Shown: piece after piece, positions 1 to 12,179 of the stretch
Numbering within the stretch: position 1 is the first letter of the stretch
Layout of the letters: the number at the start of each line of letters is the position of its first letter
Origin: Bacteroidales bacterium
GTDB taxonomy: Bacteria > Bacteroidota > Bacteroidia > Bacteroidales > F082
Length of the DNA: 43,938 nucleotides
Reading direction: 5' to 3'
Assembly (NCBI GenBank): GCA_018399335.1
Contig: JAGYNM010000007.1
Location: 1-43,938, forward strand
Made by a program: the position numbers and the translations under genes
The notes under the pieces: model-generated
Database searches by the model: none
The model's input: only the letters and a program-made list of their open reading frames with translations
What the model was told of the DNA's origin: nothing

Positions 1-1
1 C

Positions 2-2761
2 GGTCTGCCAAAAAAGATTGAACAAATTGAACCGCGACAGCAAACCAAAGAAGTTACATCATCCGATACTAAAAAATTGCTGCTTCGAAACAATAGCAAA
101 GAATGGTCTATGCTGGCCACTATTGTAAACATCGGAAAAGAAAGCTTTTGGTTGCTCCAGCCCTCAGCCGAATATCAAGACGAGCACGAGCAATCAATGG
201 CCAAAAACCTGCGCGAAAGTGAAGCACGGTTCAGGGCTGTGGTGGAGCAAAGCGATGAAGGCCTCATCCTTTTTGATGAAAAAGGTAAAATTACACTCTG
301 GAACAAAGGTGAAGAAATCATTACTGGTTACAAAGCCAGCGAAATGATTGGCAAATACATCTGGGATGTGATGTTTTTGCTTGGCCCGGAAGAAATCAGA
401 CAAAAATCGCCTGAAGGAGCCAAAACGATACGCAAAAGAATATTAAACCTGCTGGCTCGTAAGGATTCGCGTTGGATTCACGAACAGAAAGAACGGATAA
501 TCTCCAAAAGCAATGGCGATGAACGCATCATCCAAACAACGCTTTTTCCGGTTATGCTCGAAGGAAGTTATATGTTTGGCAGCATCAACCGCGATATCAC
601 CGAACAGCATCATTCTGCTATTCAACTCCACGACACCACATCGCGCTTAAAAGCTGTAATAAAAGCCATGCCCGACCTGATGTTTGTGCTGGATAACGCA
701 GGCATTTTATTAGAAACATTGCAGCAGCAAATTCCTCCCTTTGCCGAAAAAGAACCACACAAAGGAATGCTGGTCAGCGATTTTATGGATAAACACGCTG
801 CCTCAAACATTGTGCTGGCCGTAAAACGAGCAAGTAGCAGCAAGCAAACACAGGTTTTTGATTTGATGATTCCATTCAGCAAACAAAAACTTACTTACGA
901 AGCCCGGGTTTCGCCCATGAACAGCAGCAGTTGTTTGCTCATGCTCCGCGAAACAACCAACATCAAACAACTCGAAAGCATCTTGATGCAAAACAACCGT
1001 TTGCTTCAAACCCTTACCCATCTTGCCACACGCTTCATAAACCTTCCGCTGTCGAAAACCAATGACGCCATCAATGATGCACTTAAGCAAATTGGCCTTT
1101 TTGCTGGTGTCGACAGGGTGTATATTTTTGATTATGTGTGGGAAGAAAAATATATGACCAATACTTTTGAATGGTGTTCAGAAGGCACAAATCCCGAGAT
1201 CGAAAACCTGAAAAGAGTTCCCAACGATTTGATTCCTGACTGGGTAGCCTCTCATCAACAAGGCGAATTGACGATCGTTGATGACATTCAAAAACTTGAT
1301 AAAAACAGTGAACTCTATAAAATACTGGAACCTCAGCAGATAAAGTCTTTGATTACCATCCCTTTGATGGAAGAAAAAAACTGCCTTGGCTATGTGGGTT
1401 TTGATACCGTGAAGCAACACAAGTCGTTTTCTGACAGCGAGTTATCCCTGCTACAGATTTTCGCAGAACTACTCACCAACCTTAAAATTAAACAGCGAAC
1501 CGATCATTTGCTTAAACGCAATCAGCATACCCTTGAACAACAAAACCAGCAACTGAGTAGCCTGAACGAAAAGTTGAAGCAGCAGAACGAGGAAATCCTC
1601 GAAAAAAATGCTGCCCTGGCCAAAGAACGCGAAAAAGCTGAAGCCAGCGACCGACTCAAAACAGCCTTTTTAAATAATATTTCGCACGAAATCCGCACAC
1701 CACTGAATGGAATTGTCGGCTTTTCGCAATTACTTTCCGATCCTGACCTCAGTCTGGATGACCGCCTCGATTTCATCGAGGCCCTGGGATTGAGTGTAGA
1801 GCGACTTACCGACACATTCAACGATATCATGGATGTGTCGCTGCTGATGTCGGGCAATATGCCTTTCAATGTCGAAACCATTCATCTGCCTGCCATGCTC
1901 ACTGAGATTCACAAAAAACACCATCCTCTGGCTAAAGCCAAAAATATTGAGTTGAAGATGATGATTTCGGATGAATCCCTAAAAATGAGGATGGATGGCG
2001 ATCGTGGCTACCTGTATAAAATATTAAACGAACTGGTAACCAACGCATTAAAATACACCCAAAAAGGCTTTATCCATATGGGTTTCGAAACACAGGACGA
2101 TGAGTTGGTGCTTTTTGTGCGCGACAGCGGAAAAGGAATCAACGAAAAAGCCCTTCCCGAAATTTACAAGCCCTTTATTCAGGAAGATTTTTCCAGCACA
2201 CGCGATCAGGAAGGTGCCGGGCTTGGCCTCACCATCGTAAAAGGACTTGTACACCTGATGCAAGGCCGCATCCGGATAGATTCTGTAATTGATCAGGGAA
2301 CAACATTTTATATTCATATACCTTTAAAATCTGCCATTAATATGGAACTTTCAAAACCGATAGAAAAACCGATTCAAGTAGATCAAAACAAAGACTGGCC
2401 AACAATTCTGGTTGCCGAAGATGAGGATCTTAATATTTTGTACACCAAACGAATTTTCAAATCGAAACCCTTTAATGTGCTTTATGCCCGCAATGGCAGC
2501 GAAGCCGTTCAGTTGGTCAAAACCCACGATGAAATTGATTTGGTTTTGATGGATATTAAAATGCCCGTAATGGACGGCCTGGAAGCCACCAAACAGATAA
2601 AACTCATCAATCCCAACCTTAGAGTGATTGCTGTTACGGCCTATGCTGCCAACGACGACAGGTTTATGTGTCTCAATGCCGGCTGCGACGATTACGTTAC
2701 CAAACCCTTTAAGCCAACTGAGCTTTTTGAGATGATTTATAACTGGCTGCCAAAAAATTGA
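2..2761 (+). CDS. PAS/PAS/GAF hybrid sensor histidine kinase with C-terminal receiver domain; 5' end truncated by window edge
   Basis: Frame stays open upstream of the listed TTG start to base 2 (…GLPKKIEQIEPRQQTKEVTSSDTKKLLLRNN). H-box 'FLNNISHEIRTPLNGIVGFSQLL', N/G boxes 'NELVTNALKYT', 'GAGLGLTIVKGLV', REC 'VLMDIKMPVMDGLEATKQIK…AGCDDYVTKPF'. Confidence 0.93.
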   Translation, partial: GLPKKIEQIEPRQQTKEVTSSDTKKLLLRNNSKEWSMLATIVNIGKESFWLLQPSAEYQDEHEQSMAKNLRESEARFRAVVEQSDEGLILFDEKGKITLWNKGEEIITGYKASEMIGKYIWDVMFLLGPEEIRQKSPEGAKTIRKRILNLLARKDSRWIHEQKERIISKSNGDERIIQTTLFPVMLEGSYMFGSINRDITEQHHSAIQLHDTTSRLKAVIKAMPDLMFVLDNAGILLETLQQQIPPFAEKEPHKGMLVSDFMDKHAASNIVLAVKRASSSKQTQVFDLMIPFSKQKLTYEARVSPMNSSSCLLMLRETTNIKQLESILMQNNRLLQTLTHLATRFINLPLSKTNDAINDALKQIGLFAGVDRVYIFDYVWEEKYMTNTFEWCSEGTNPEIENLKRVPNDLIPDWVASHQQGELTIVDDIQKLDKNSELYKILEPQQIKSLITIPLMEEKNCLGYVGFDTVKQHKSFSDSELSLLQIFAELLTNLKIKQRTDHLLKRNQHTLEQQNQQLSSLNEKLKQQNEEILEKNAALAKEREKAEASDRLKTAFLNNISHEIRTPLNGIVGFSQLLSDPDLSLDDRLDFIEALGLSVERLTDTFNDIMDVSLLMSGNMPFNVETIHLPAMLTEIHKKHHPLAKAKNIELKMMISDESLKMRMDGDRGYLYKILNELVTNALKYTQKGFIHMGFETQDDELVLFVRDSGKGINEKALPEIYKPFIQEDFSSTRDQEGAGLGLTIVKGLVHLMQGRIRIDSVIDQGTTFYIHIPLKSAINMELSKPIEKPIQVDQNKDWPTILVAEDEDLNILYTKRIFKSKPFNVLYARNGSEAVQLVKTHDEIDLVLMDIKMPVMDGLEATKQIKLINPNLRVIAVTAYAANDDRFMCLNAGCDDYVTKPFKPTELFEMIYNWLPKN

Positions 2762-2771
2762 AATACCGCTA

Positions 2772-5491
2772 ATGGACTTATCCTACAAAACTATTCTTCA
2801 GACCCTTCCCAACCCACTTCTTGTTTGCAGTCGTGAGGGCAAAATACTATTTGTAAACCCCTCGGCTAACCAGATTTTTGGCGATTTGGACAGCCAGATG
2901 ATACAGCAAATAATTCCCGCTCTGATCGATTCTGAGCAGGCCGAAGATTGGTTTAACCAGGAAAATGAACGTGTTTTCAGCACCAATATCAAAAACACAT
3001 TAGAGCAGATTACCTGGAAATGCAAAACCTCTGATCAGGATGACACTCAATCTGTGATTTTACTTTTTCCGCTGGTGTCGCATGCAGTGGCACGCGGGCA
3101 AAAAAAACCCGACTTCAGTGTTTTTAAAGCAAATACTAAACTGAACAAAAACGAGACAGAAACCCTTTTTAGAAAACTCTACCACAAAGCCCCGCTTGGC
3201 ATCACGCTGATCGACTCAACTACCAAACGATTTGCCGATTGCAACCCCATGATGACAGAAATTTTGGGCTATAGCAAGGCTGAATTACAGCAACTTACTT
3301 ATTTCGACATCACTCCTAAACGCTTTCATCAACTTGATCGGATTCAAACTGAAGCACTTTATATCTCGGGTCAGTTTGGTCCATACGAAAAGGAATATTT
3401 TCATAAAGATGGTCATCCGGTTACGGTAATCTTACATGGAGAAAGCTTTTTTAAAGACAATGGCGAACGGATGGTTTGGCTTTATATTCAGGATATTAGC
3501 CAGCAAAAAGAAATGAGTATTAAATTAAAAGACAGTTTAAACAGCGTAAAAATCCTTTTTGATGAAGCCCCTGAAGCCTATTTGCTCACCGATATCAAAG
3601 GCCACCTTATCGATGCCAATTCAGCAGCTGAACAGCTTTTCAGGCTCAGCAAAAGCAATTTCATCGGGAAAAACCTCTTACATCTTTCTCAATTGCCACT
3701 TAGCGAGGTGCCCAAAGTAGCGAGTGTGCTGGCTCAGCACGCAATGGGCAAATCGAGCAAACCCTATGAACTGCTTTTGCAGCGCGACGAAATCAGTGTA
3801 ATGTTTCTCGAAGTGCGAACCTTTAATGTTACGATAAGCGAAAAAACCCGCTTGCTAACTATCGCTCGTGAAATTACCGACAGGAAAAACTATGAGCAGC
3901 AAATCATCAACGAAAAAAATAAAGCCCAACAATACCTTGATATTGCAGGCTCAGTGATTATCGGTATTAAACCAGATCATTCTATCAGTATTGTCAATCA
4001 GGCCGGATGCCGTTTGGTTGGCTTTGAAAAACCTGAACTTATCGGTCAGCAATGGACAACCCTGCTCAAAAACGATCATGAAACAGAAAAAATTAAACAC
4101 TTTCTGGATCACTGTTTCAACGAAGCAAAAACACCTGACGAAGCCGTCGAAAGTAAGCTGGGACTGCTGAATGGAAAAGCCATTAACTTTTTATGGAAAA
4201 CTACCTTAATTTATAAAGATGACGGCAGTATCGACGGCTTATTGGCCTCGGGCATTGATATCACAGAACTCAAACGTGTGCAACAGCTTTTGATAGAAAA
4301 AGAAATCAAATCGGCACACCTCAACCAAATATCCCAGTTGGCATTACAGCCCCGGGCCGAAAAAAAGCAATGGATAAAATTAGCCGAATCTCTTAAAGAT
4401 TTGATGCAATCAGACGAGTGTTATATCACTGCCTGGGACGAAGCAAATCATCGGCCAATTCCGATCGCTGCCCACGAAGCTATGTTCGACCTTTTTATAA
4501 AGCTTGACGCTAACTTAACATTAGAAACTTTTACACAAAACATACTTGAAGAAGGAAAAACAATCGTGACGAGCGATAGCAGCAAATTTCCCTACGATAA
4601 TAAGTTATTTCCTAAACAGTTCGATACGAAATCATATATTGGCATTCCGATGGTCGTTGGAGAAGAAAAACTGGGAGTCATTATTTTTGGATATCGTGAC
4701 AATCATCAGCTTACGGACGACGAACTTGAGTGGGGATCGTTTTGCTTCAAATCATTTGGCACTTGCCTTTCATAAAAGCAAACTTATCGAGGAACTCCGG
4801 AAATCAAATGCTACAAAGGATCGTTTCTTTTCGGTGCTTTCGCACGATCTGAAAAGTCCTTTTGCAGGCATTGAAACTTTGACCGGTATTTTACTCGAGA
4901 ACTATCCGCCGGCAAATGAAGCCGAACAACTGAGCATGTTGAAAACCTTGGCACGAAACCTGTTGTCCAACTCAATACGCGCTGATCGATCCTCACTTAG
5001 CTGGAACCGGCTGGAGCGTGGGCTGATGCCTTTGAATCCCGGAACAGCTGGTTGTAAAATGATTTGGTGATGAAGTTTTGCAAGCAGCTCAAAACCGAAG
5101 CCGATGCCAAAAACATTATCTTGAATTAAAATCCCTGATAACACCATCGTTGATGCCGACGAACACGCTGCAATCGGCGAACATTTGCCAAAATGCATTA
5201 ATTTACTTATCCCAATCAAAAATTTGGATCACCGCAAAAAGTGATGCAGAAAAAGTTGAAATAGAAATCAAGGATAAAGGAATTGGCATGAGCAAAGAAG
5301 CTGTTCAAAACCTGTTTGAATTAGGAAGTCCAAAATCTGAAATTGGTACTTCAGGCGAAAAAGGAACTGGCCTTGGACTGCTCATCGCCCACGAATTTAT
5401 CAAATTACATCATGGCAATATTCAAGTAGAAAGTGAGCCCGATAAAGGCAGCAGCTTTATTATCACACTCAAGAAAAAACTCAATCAGTGA
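2772..5491 (+). CDS. PAS/GAF sensor histidine kinase, apparent frameshifts at about 4740-5160
   Basis: 2772-4775 encodes PAS repeats and a GAF-like region. The H-box 'KDRFFSVLSHDLKSPFAGIETLTGILLENY' follows in a different frame (4639-5070), and the HATPase 'KDKGIGMSKEAVQNLFELGSPKSEIGTSGEKGTGLGLLIAHEFIKLHHGNI' in 5078-5491. Confidence 0.85.
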
Positions 5492-5507
5492 ACTATTCCA
5501 TACTACT

Positions 5508-8500
5508 ATGAAAGATAAAACCAACAAAAACAGCAGTTACCACTACTTAAATCTCTTTGGCGATGCCATTTTGGTTTTAGCATCTGATTCCAGTATATGT
5601 TTTACAAATAATACGCTTGAGCATCTTGTTGATAATACTGATGCCTTGGGCAAGGGTAAACTACTATCCACTATGCTTTCCTCTGAGGAAAGAAAGAAAA
5701 TGTCAGTCCTGAAGCAACCTAATCAGCAGGCCAATGAGCCTATCATGATTGATTTGGATTTGAAGAATCCAACGTTGAGCTTACGACTTGAATACGACCC
5801 TGCTTTAGGTACACTACCTGATGGCAATCACCTTTTTGTTGTGAAGCTACAAAGCAGTATTTCAGATAAATTAAAAACTAATAAGGACTCGCTTGAATAT
5901 TCGAATGCATTTTACCTGATCCGTACAGACTTAAACGGAAACTACACCTATGCCAATCAGTTTTTTTTGGAGCGTTTTAATTTCAATATCAACCAAATAC
6001 TTGGAAAACCAGCGATGGAAAGCATTTTTGCCGACGATTGGCAAAAATGTTTGGAATCCGTTGAAAAGTGTCTGATAAGCCCAAAGCTGTCTCAAACAAT
6101 TCTTTTAAGAAAACCTAATTCCAATGGCAGTTTTATTACATCATCATGGGAATTTAAAGCGCTCACTGATCCAGATGGAACACCTGTTGAAATACAATGT
6201 GTAGGCATGGATGTTACTGATCAGGCTGAAACATTCAAAGCCCTTCAGCTCAATCAGGAACGTTTGCGTGCAGTTTTTGATCATGCTGGCGCAGGAATTG
6301 CCATTGTAGATGCCAGTGGAATAATTCGTTTTGCCAACGAATATTTCTGCAACTTTTTGGATTATTCAACCGATGAACTTATTGGAAAGACAGCTAATGA
6401 AGTAACTTATTCAGAAGACATCTCCCGCGATTTTGAAAAGTTCACGGCATTGCTAAATCATGAAATAAAAAGCTACGAAATCGAAAAACGCTACATCAAG
6501 AAAAACGGAGAGGCGGTTTGGGGACGACTCACATTGTCGGCATATGATGAGTCGGAAGACAATAGCAGGCTTTTTATTGCAATGATTAATGATATTAACG
6601 AAAAGGTAAAGCAGTCAAAAATTCTGGAACAAAATCAAATCCAATTCAGAAAATTGCTCGAAGAGCTTCCGGATATGGTATTGATTCATCAAAAAGGTAT
6701 TATTCAGTATGTTAATCAAGCCATTATAAAAATTCTTGGCATGAGCGAAAAAGGCTTACTGGGGCATCATGTATTGGAATTTGTTCATCCAGAAGATAAA
6801 AACCTGGTCGCAAAACAATTAAATACTGATAAAACCAATAAACCCGCGGAAGATTATGAAATTCGCATAAAAGTGGGATCACTTTTTGAGCGGGTGGCGA
6901 TAATCAGGACTACCGCAATCGATTTTATGGGTGATCTGGCTACTATTGTCATTTTGATTGATATCACTAACAGAAAAGAGGTTGAAGAAGCCCTGCGCGA
7001 AAGTGAAGAGAAGTTTCGCATGCTTTCCGAAACCATTCCTTTTGCAATTATGATTCATCAAGATGATCATTTTGTCTATACCAATCCTGCCGGTGAGCGG
7101 ATTACGGGCAGATCGGCCAGTGAAATATTCCAGCTTAAGTATTGGGAACTCGTTACACCAGAATATCAGGAACTGATACGCGAAAGAGGAAAAAGGCGTC
7201 AGCTGGGCGAAGAAGTTCCAACAAGCTATGAATTTCAGGTGCAACACAAAGCAGGACATCAGCCATGGGTGTTGCTTACTGGCACACGAATCAACTACAA
7301 AGGAAAGTCGGCAGGTTTGATCTCTGTGGCTGATATCACCAGGCGAAAAGAATATGAAAAACAGCTTAATGAGCAGGCAGCCAGAATGAATGCCGTGCTC
7401 AGTGCCCTGCCCGATATGCTATTTGTTTGCGACCTGCATGGCAATTTTCTGGAATATTTTGCCCAGTCAACCGATTTGTTTGCGCTTGATCCTGATAAAG
7501 TAATTGGCTCTAATATTGCTGAATTCCTCGAACCACAAGAAACAAAAAGACATTTGAAAGCCTATGAAACATGCCTTACCGAAAAAAGAAATGTTACAAT
7601 CGAGTATCAATTAGTAATTCGTGGCCAAACTCATTATTTCGAAGCACGACTTAGTCCAATCGATGATAAGCGATTACTCTCGATCGTGCGTGATATTACT
7701 TCCAACACACGACTAAATCAGGAACTAGGTTATCTGTCTGATCTACAATCTCTTCTTACCAGGCTCTCCAACAAATTTATCAATATTGAAACCGAGAAAG
7801 TAGATCAGGCCATTTCAGAAGCACTCAAAGAAATCGGTGAGTTTACGCAGGTAGATCGGGTTTATGTTTTTAGATACGACTGGGACAATCAAATCATGAC
7901 AAACACCTACGAATGGTGTGCTGAGGGAATCACACCCGAAATTGAGAACCTGAAAAGTGTTCCTAATGATATGATTCCCGAATGGGTAAACGCTCATAAA
8001 AAAGGCAAAACTATAGATATTCCCCAAGTGAATGCATTAGAATCCGAAAGCAATTTGCGTAAGATTCTCGAGCCTCAGGGTATAAAGTCGCTTACCACAT
8101 TACCGATGATTTATGAAGACAATTGTCTGGGCTATATCGGACTTGATGCCGTGAAGCAGGAAAGAATTTGGACAACCCAGGAAACAACAATCTTAAAACT
8201 TTTTGCTGAGCTGCTCACAAATCTACATGTAAAGGCAGCCGTGAATAAAAAACTCCGCAGTGTTGAAGCTACAAATGCATTTATTACCGATAATATTGCT
8301 GATGCAGTAATACTAACTGATGCTAAGGGCAATTACAGCTTTATTTCACCTTCACACAAACGAATTACAGGCCGTGGCGAAGAGGTTATGGGACGAAGCA
8401 TATTCGAACATATACACCCCGACGACATAAACCTTGTAAAACAAACTGTCAACAAGGGAAAACAATCCAACAAAGAATACACTGTAAACTACCGCTACCT

Positions 8501-10120
8501 GCATCCTCAACAGGGCTATATCTGGATTGAGTCAACCGGAAAACGCTATTTTGACGAAGATGGCCAGATTTTCGGACTTTTTACCTCACGTAATATTCAG
8601 GAAAGGAAAACTGCCGAATTTGAACTACTAAAACTTTCAAGAGCCATTGAACAAAGTTCTGCTTCAGTGATTATTACAGATATTTCAGGTCATATTGAAT
8701 ATGTAAATCCTGCCTTTTGCAATAATACGGGCTATAGCTTTGAAGAAGTAAAAGGCAAAAATCCCAGGCTTTTAAAATCAGGACATACCACTGCCGAGAC
8801 TTATCAAAAACTTTGGGAAACCATCACCAGTGGCGGATCGTGGCGGGGAAACTTTAAAACAAAACGCAAAGACGGCAGCTTTTTCTGGGAAGCAGCAAAT
8901 ATATCACCAGTGATTGACAATCAAGGCAACATTTCCCATTTTCTTGCTATGAAAGAAGATATTACAGAACAAAGAAAAATACGCAACGAACTTATAAAAG
9001 CCAAAGAACAGGCTGAGGAAAGCAACCGTCTGAAAACAGCATTTATCAACAACATCTCACACGAAATCAGAACCCCTCTAAATGGCATAGTAGGCTTTGC
9101 TGAACTTCTTGTGGATCAGGACATACCTCGAGATGAAAAAAATGAATACCTGCGGGTGCTAAATCAAAGCAGTAACAGATTGATAAAAACGGTTAATGAT
9201 ATTATGGAGGTATCCTTGCTGGTGTCAGGAAACAAGCAAATTTATCCTGTTCAATTTCAGCTGACCGATTTACTACAGGAAATACAAGAAGCTTTCGAAT
9301 CACAATGCCACAAAAAAAATATCGCTTTCGAAGTAACCCTCCAATCCGACTGCAACCAAAAAAGTTGCCTCACCGACCGCAGCATGGTGCTTAAAATACT
9401 TACCGAACTGATTGGTAATGCTATTAAATATACTGAAAAAGGCTTTGTAAAACTAAACTGCATGGCAATTGATGCGAATCTAAATTTCCTGATTGAAGAT
9501 AGTGGATCAGGCATACCAGAAAAATACCGTGAAAAAGTGTTCGAATATTTCAGTCAGGCAGATAATTCCGAAAATCGTGGCTACGAAGGAAGCGGTCTTG
9601 GATTGTCCATTGCCCGCGAAATGGCTAACTTACTTGGAGGAACCTTATCCCTGCATGCAACATCTGAAAAAGGCAGTACCTTTTACCTGCATATTCCATG
9701 CAATAGTATAGTCGCACCCCTATCTTTGCCAGATGAAAGAAAAGAAAATTCACAAAAAAATCGTGGCACTATACTGATTGTTGAAGACGATGAAGTGAAC
9801 TATCTTTACCTAAGCAAAATACTTAATCCCGAACAACGCTCACGAACTATCTGGACAACAAACGGCATGGATGCCGTTGATTTATGTAGCAATAACAAGG
9901 ATATCAGTTTGGTACTCATGGATATTAAACTACCCGGCCTTAATGGCTACGAAGCAACCAGAAGAATCAAAAAACAGCGTCCCGATATCAGCGTGATTGC
10001 CGTTACAGCTTATGCCATGGAAGCCGATCGGGAAAAGCCCTGCAAGCAGGCTGCGACGACTTTTTAAGTAAGCCTTTCAGTAAAATGAACTACAGCAAAA
10101 ACTGCAAAAAACCGGAATAC
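5508..10120 (+). CDS. Multi-PAS/GAF hybrid sensor histidine kinase with receiver domain; ORF breaks at about 10036; end approximate
   Basis: ATG at 5508 (MKDKTNKNSSYHYLNLFG…) is more plausible than the listed 5433 start. Many PAS domains, GAF 'TNTYEWCAEGITPEIENLKSVPNDMIPEWV', H-box 'FINNISHEIRTPLNGIVGFAELL', REC 'LVLMDIKLPGLNGYEATRRIK'. Adding one A at 10033-10036 restores 'EADREKALQAGCDDFLSKPFSK'. Confidence 0.9.
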
Positions 10121-12179
10121 ATGGAAACAACCTAAAGAAAACTTTGGCCTTTCTGAAGCCGAAAAAACCTGCAGTCGTTAAACCAATTGCATGAGCTTAT
10201 TCTGAAATTTTCTTCCTTGCTTATTCAGGCCAAAACAGATGAAATTCATCCAGGCTGTCGATACTACACTCGAACGTCTGGGCATTTATGCCGCTGTGGA
10301 TCCGGAGTATATATTTTCAGTAATCCACTGCAAGATACGGTTGACAGCACCCACGAATGGTGTAATGAAGGAATCACACGAAATAGACAACCTGCAAGAC
10401 ATTCCTTTTGCTGCAGTTCCGCGCTGGCAGGAAAATTCAAACTGAAGGAATATTTTACATCCCCGCGTATCGAAATCGACCCGCAATATCATGTAGAAAA
10501 AGATATTCTTGAACCTCAAGGAATTATCTCGTACTGGCTATTCCCATTTTTGCGAACACCCCTGATTGGTTTCATTGGATTTGATAGTGTAAAACATGAA
10601 GAAGACTTTGGAACAAGGAACATATCGGCCTGCTAAGACTTGCAGGCGAAATCATTGTGCGGGAACTATTTACCGCGAGCGTTTCGAAAATGAATTGAGA
10701 AAGCACGCAAACTGGCCGAGGACGCCAATAAAGCTAAATCCAGAGTTTCTGGCAAATATGAGCCACGAAATCCGCACACCCATGAAGATGCCATTCTGGG
10801 GTTTGAAATCATGCTCAACACCATCGGTGACGAACAAAATAAAAGTTATATCAAGGCAGTGCTCACCAGCCATGGCCGAACCCTGCTTTCGCTAATCAAC
10901 GACATCCTCGACCTTTCAAAATAGAAGCAGGTCAGCTTGTTATCAATCCTGAAGCTGTCAGGTTGCAAACCATCTTCAATGAAATGGAACAGCTTTTTTA
11001 AACCTAAACCGAAGAAAAGGGTTTAGGCTACCGCTTTCATTGTGATGAAAATATGCCTGAAATACTGGTTCTTGACGATGTGCGTCTGCGTCAAATTTTG
11101 TTTAATCTGGTTGGTAATGCCATTAAATTCACCCGCCAGGCGGAATACAGAAATCACCGGAGCAGCAAATCCTATTCCGGCCAAAGAAGGTCATTATCAG
11201 CTAACCATAAAAGTGTGCGACACAGGCATCGGGATACCACAATCACATATCAATAACATTTTTAATGCTTTTTATCAGGTAAGAAGCAGATTCTGCACGA
11301 CGTTTCGGAGGAATTGGCCTAGGACTTTCTATCACCAAAATTAGTCGATTATGGGAGGCGTTCTTCAGGTTGAATCTGCTCGGATAAAGAACGGCTACTG
11401 CTTCACCATTGGCCTGCCCGATATTCCTGAAAGTGAAGCTGAAACAAAAAAGAAAATGGCTTTTTTCGTGGAATGATCCAGCAAATGAGTTTTAATGAAG
11501 CCAACATCATGGTTGTGGATGATATTGCCTATAACGCGAACTTATCAGGTTTTCTGGCGGCCGACACAAAACTAACGGTAATAGAGGCAATGGATGGCGA
11601 AAATTGTCTGGATTTACTGCAAATTCAAAAGCCTGATTTGATCCCTAATGGACCTGCGCATGCCAGGTTTGAGCGGATGAAACCACACGCAAAATAATCA
11701 GCCTTTTTGAGAAAGATCCTATACCAATTATTGCTTTCACAGCATCAAGCATGAAACACGATGAAGACCTGATTCATGAATTGTTGACGACTACCTGCGT
11801 AAACCAGTGGGCAGGAATGAATTACTCGAATGCCTGAGTAAGTTTTGCCACATACAACTTCCGGCAATAGTTTTGCAGAAACTCCTGAGCTAAATATTGA
11901 AAACCTGAATCGAACGCAATGTCAGGGATTTTTGCAAACTTTTAAGGAGCATCTCGAACAAGATTTCAATGCCTGAAAACAGCTTTTGATATGGAATTGC
12001 TAGAAAACTTTTAATAGGGGTGAAGAACTGCGCCGTCAGTTCAATATCAATCAACTGGATAACATCGTGAAGGATTAAAATTGGCCAACGAAAGTTTTGA
12101 CTATGAACACACTACGAACAGCAACTTTGGCAGCTGGACAAGTGTTGACGAAATGAACGATAAAACTAACTTGAAATGA
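10121..12179 (+). CDS. GAF-histidine kinase-receiver hybrid protein, heavily frameshifted
   Basis: Across frames: 'NLQSLNQLHELILKFSSLLIQAKTDEI', GAF 'HEWCNEGI…EIDNLQDIPFAAVPRW…DILEPQGI', 'FLANMSHEIRTPM', 'LINDILDLSKIEAGQL', 'LRQILFNLVGNAIKFT', 'CDTGIGIP', 'GGIGLGLSITK', REC 'IMVVDDIAYNANL…DYLRKPVGRNELL'. Confidence 0.8.

Noticed and set aside
1522-1881. Antisense ORFs opposite the kinase genes (e.g. 1522-1881, 803-1090, 6879-7259, 9257-9514)
   Set aside because: They lie wholly within strongly supported kinase CDSs, have low-complexity or Ser/Phe-rich shadow-frame composition and show no RBS or recognisable family.
4740-5160. Programmed ribosomal frameshifting in kinase 2
   Set aside because: Several successive shifts within 400 bp around the H-box, without a single slippery-site/structure arrangement, fit sequencing errors better than recoding.
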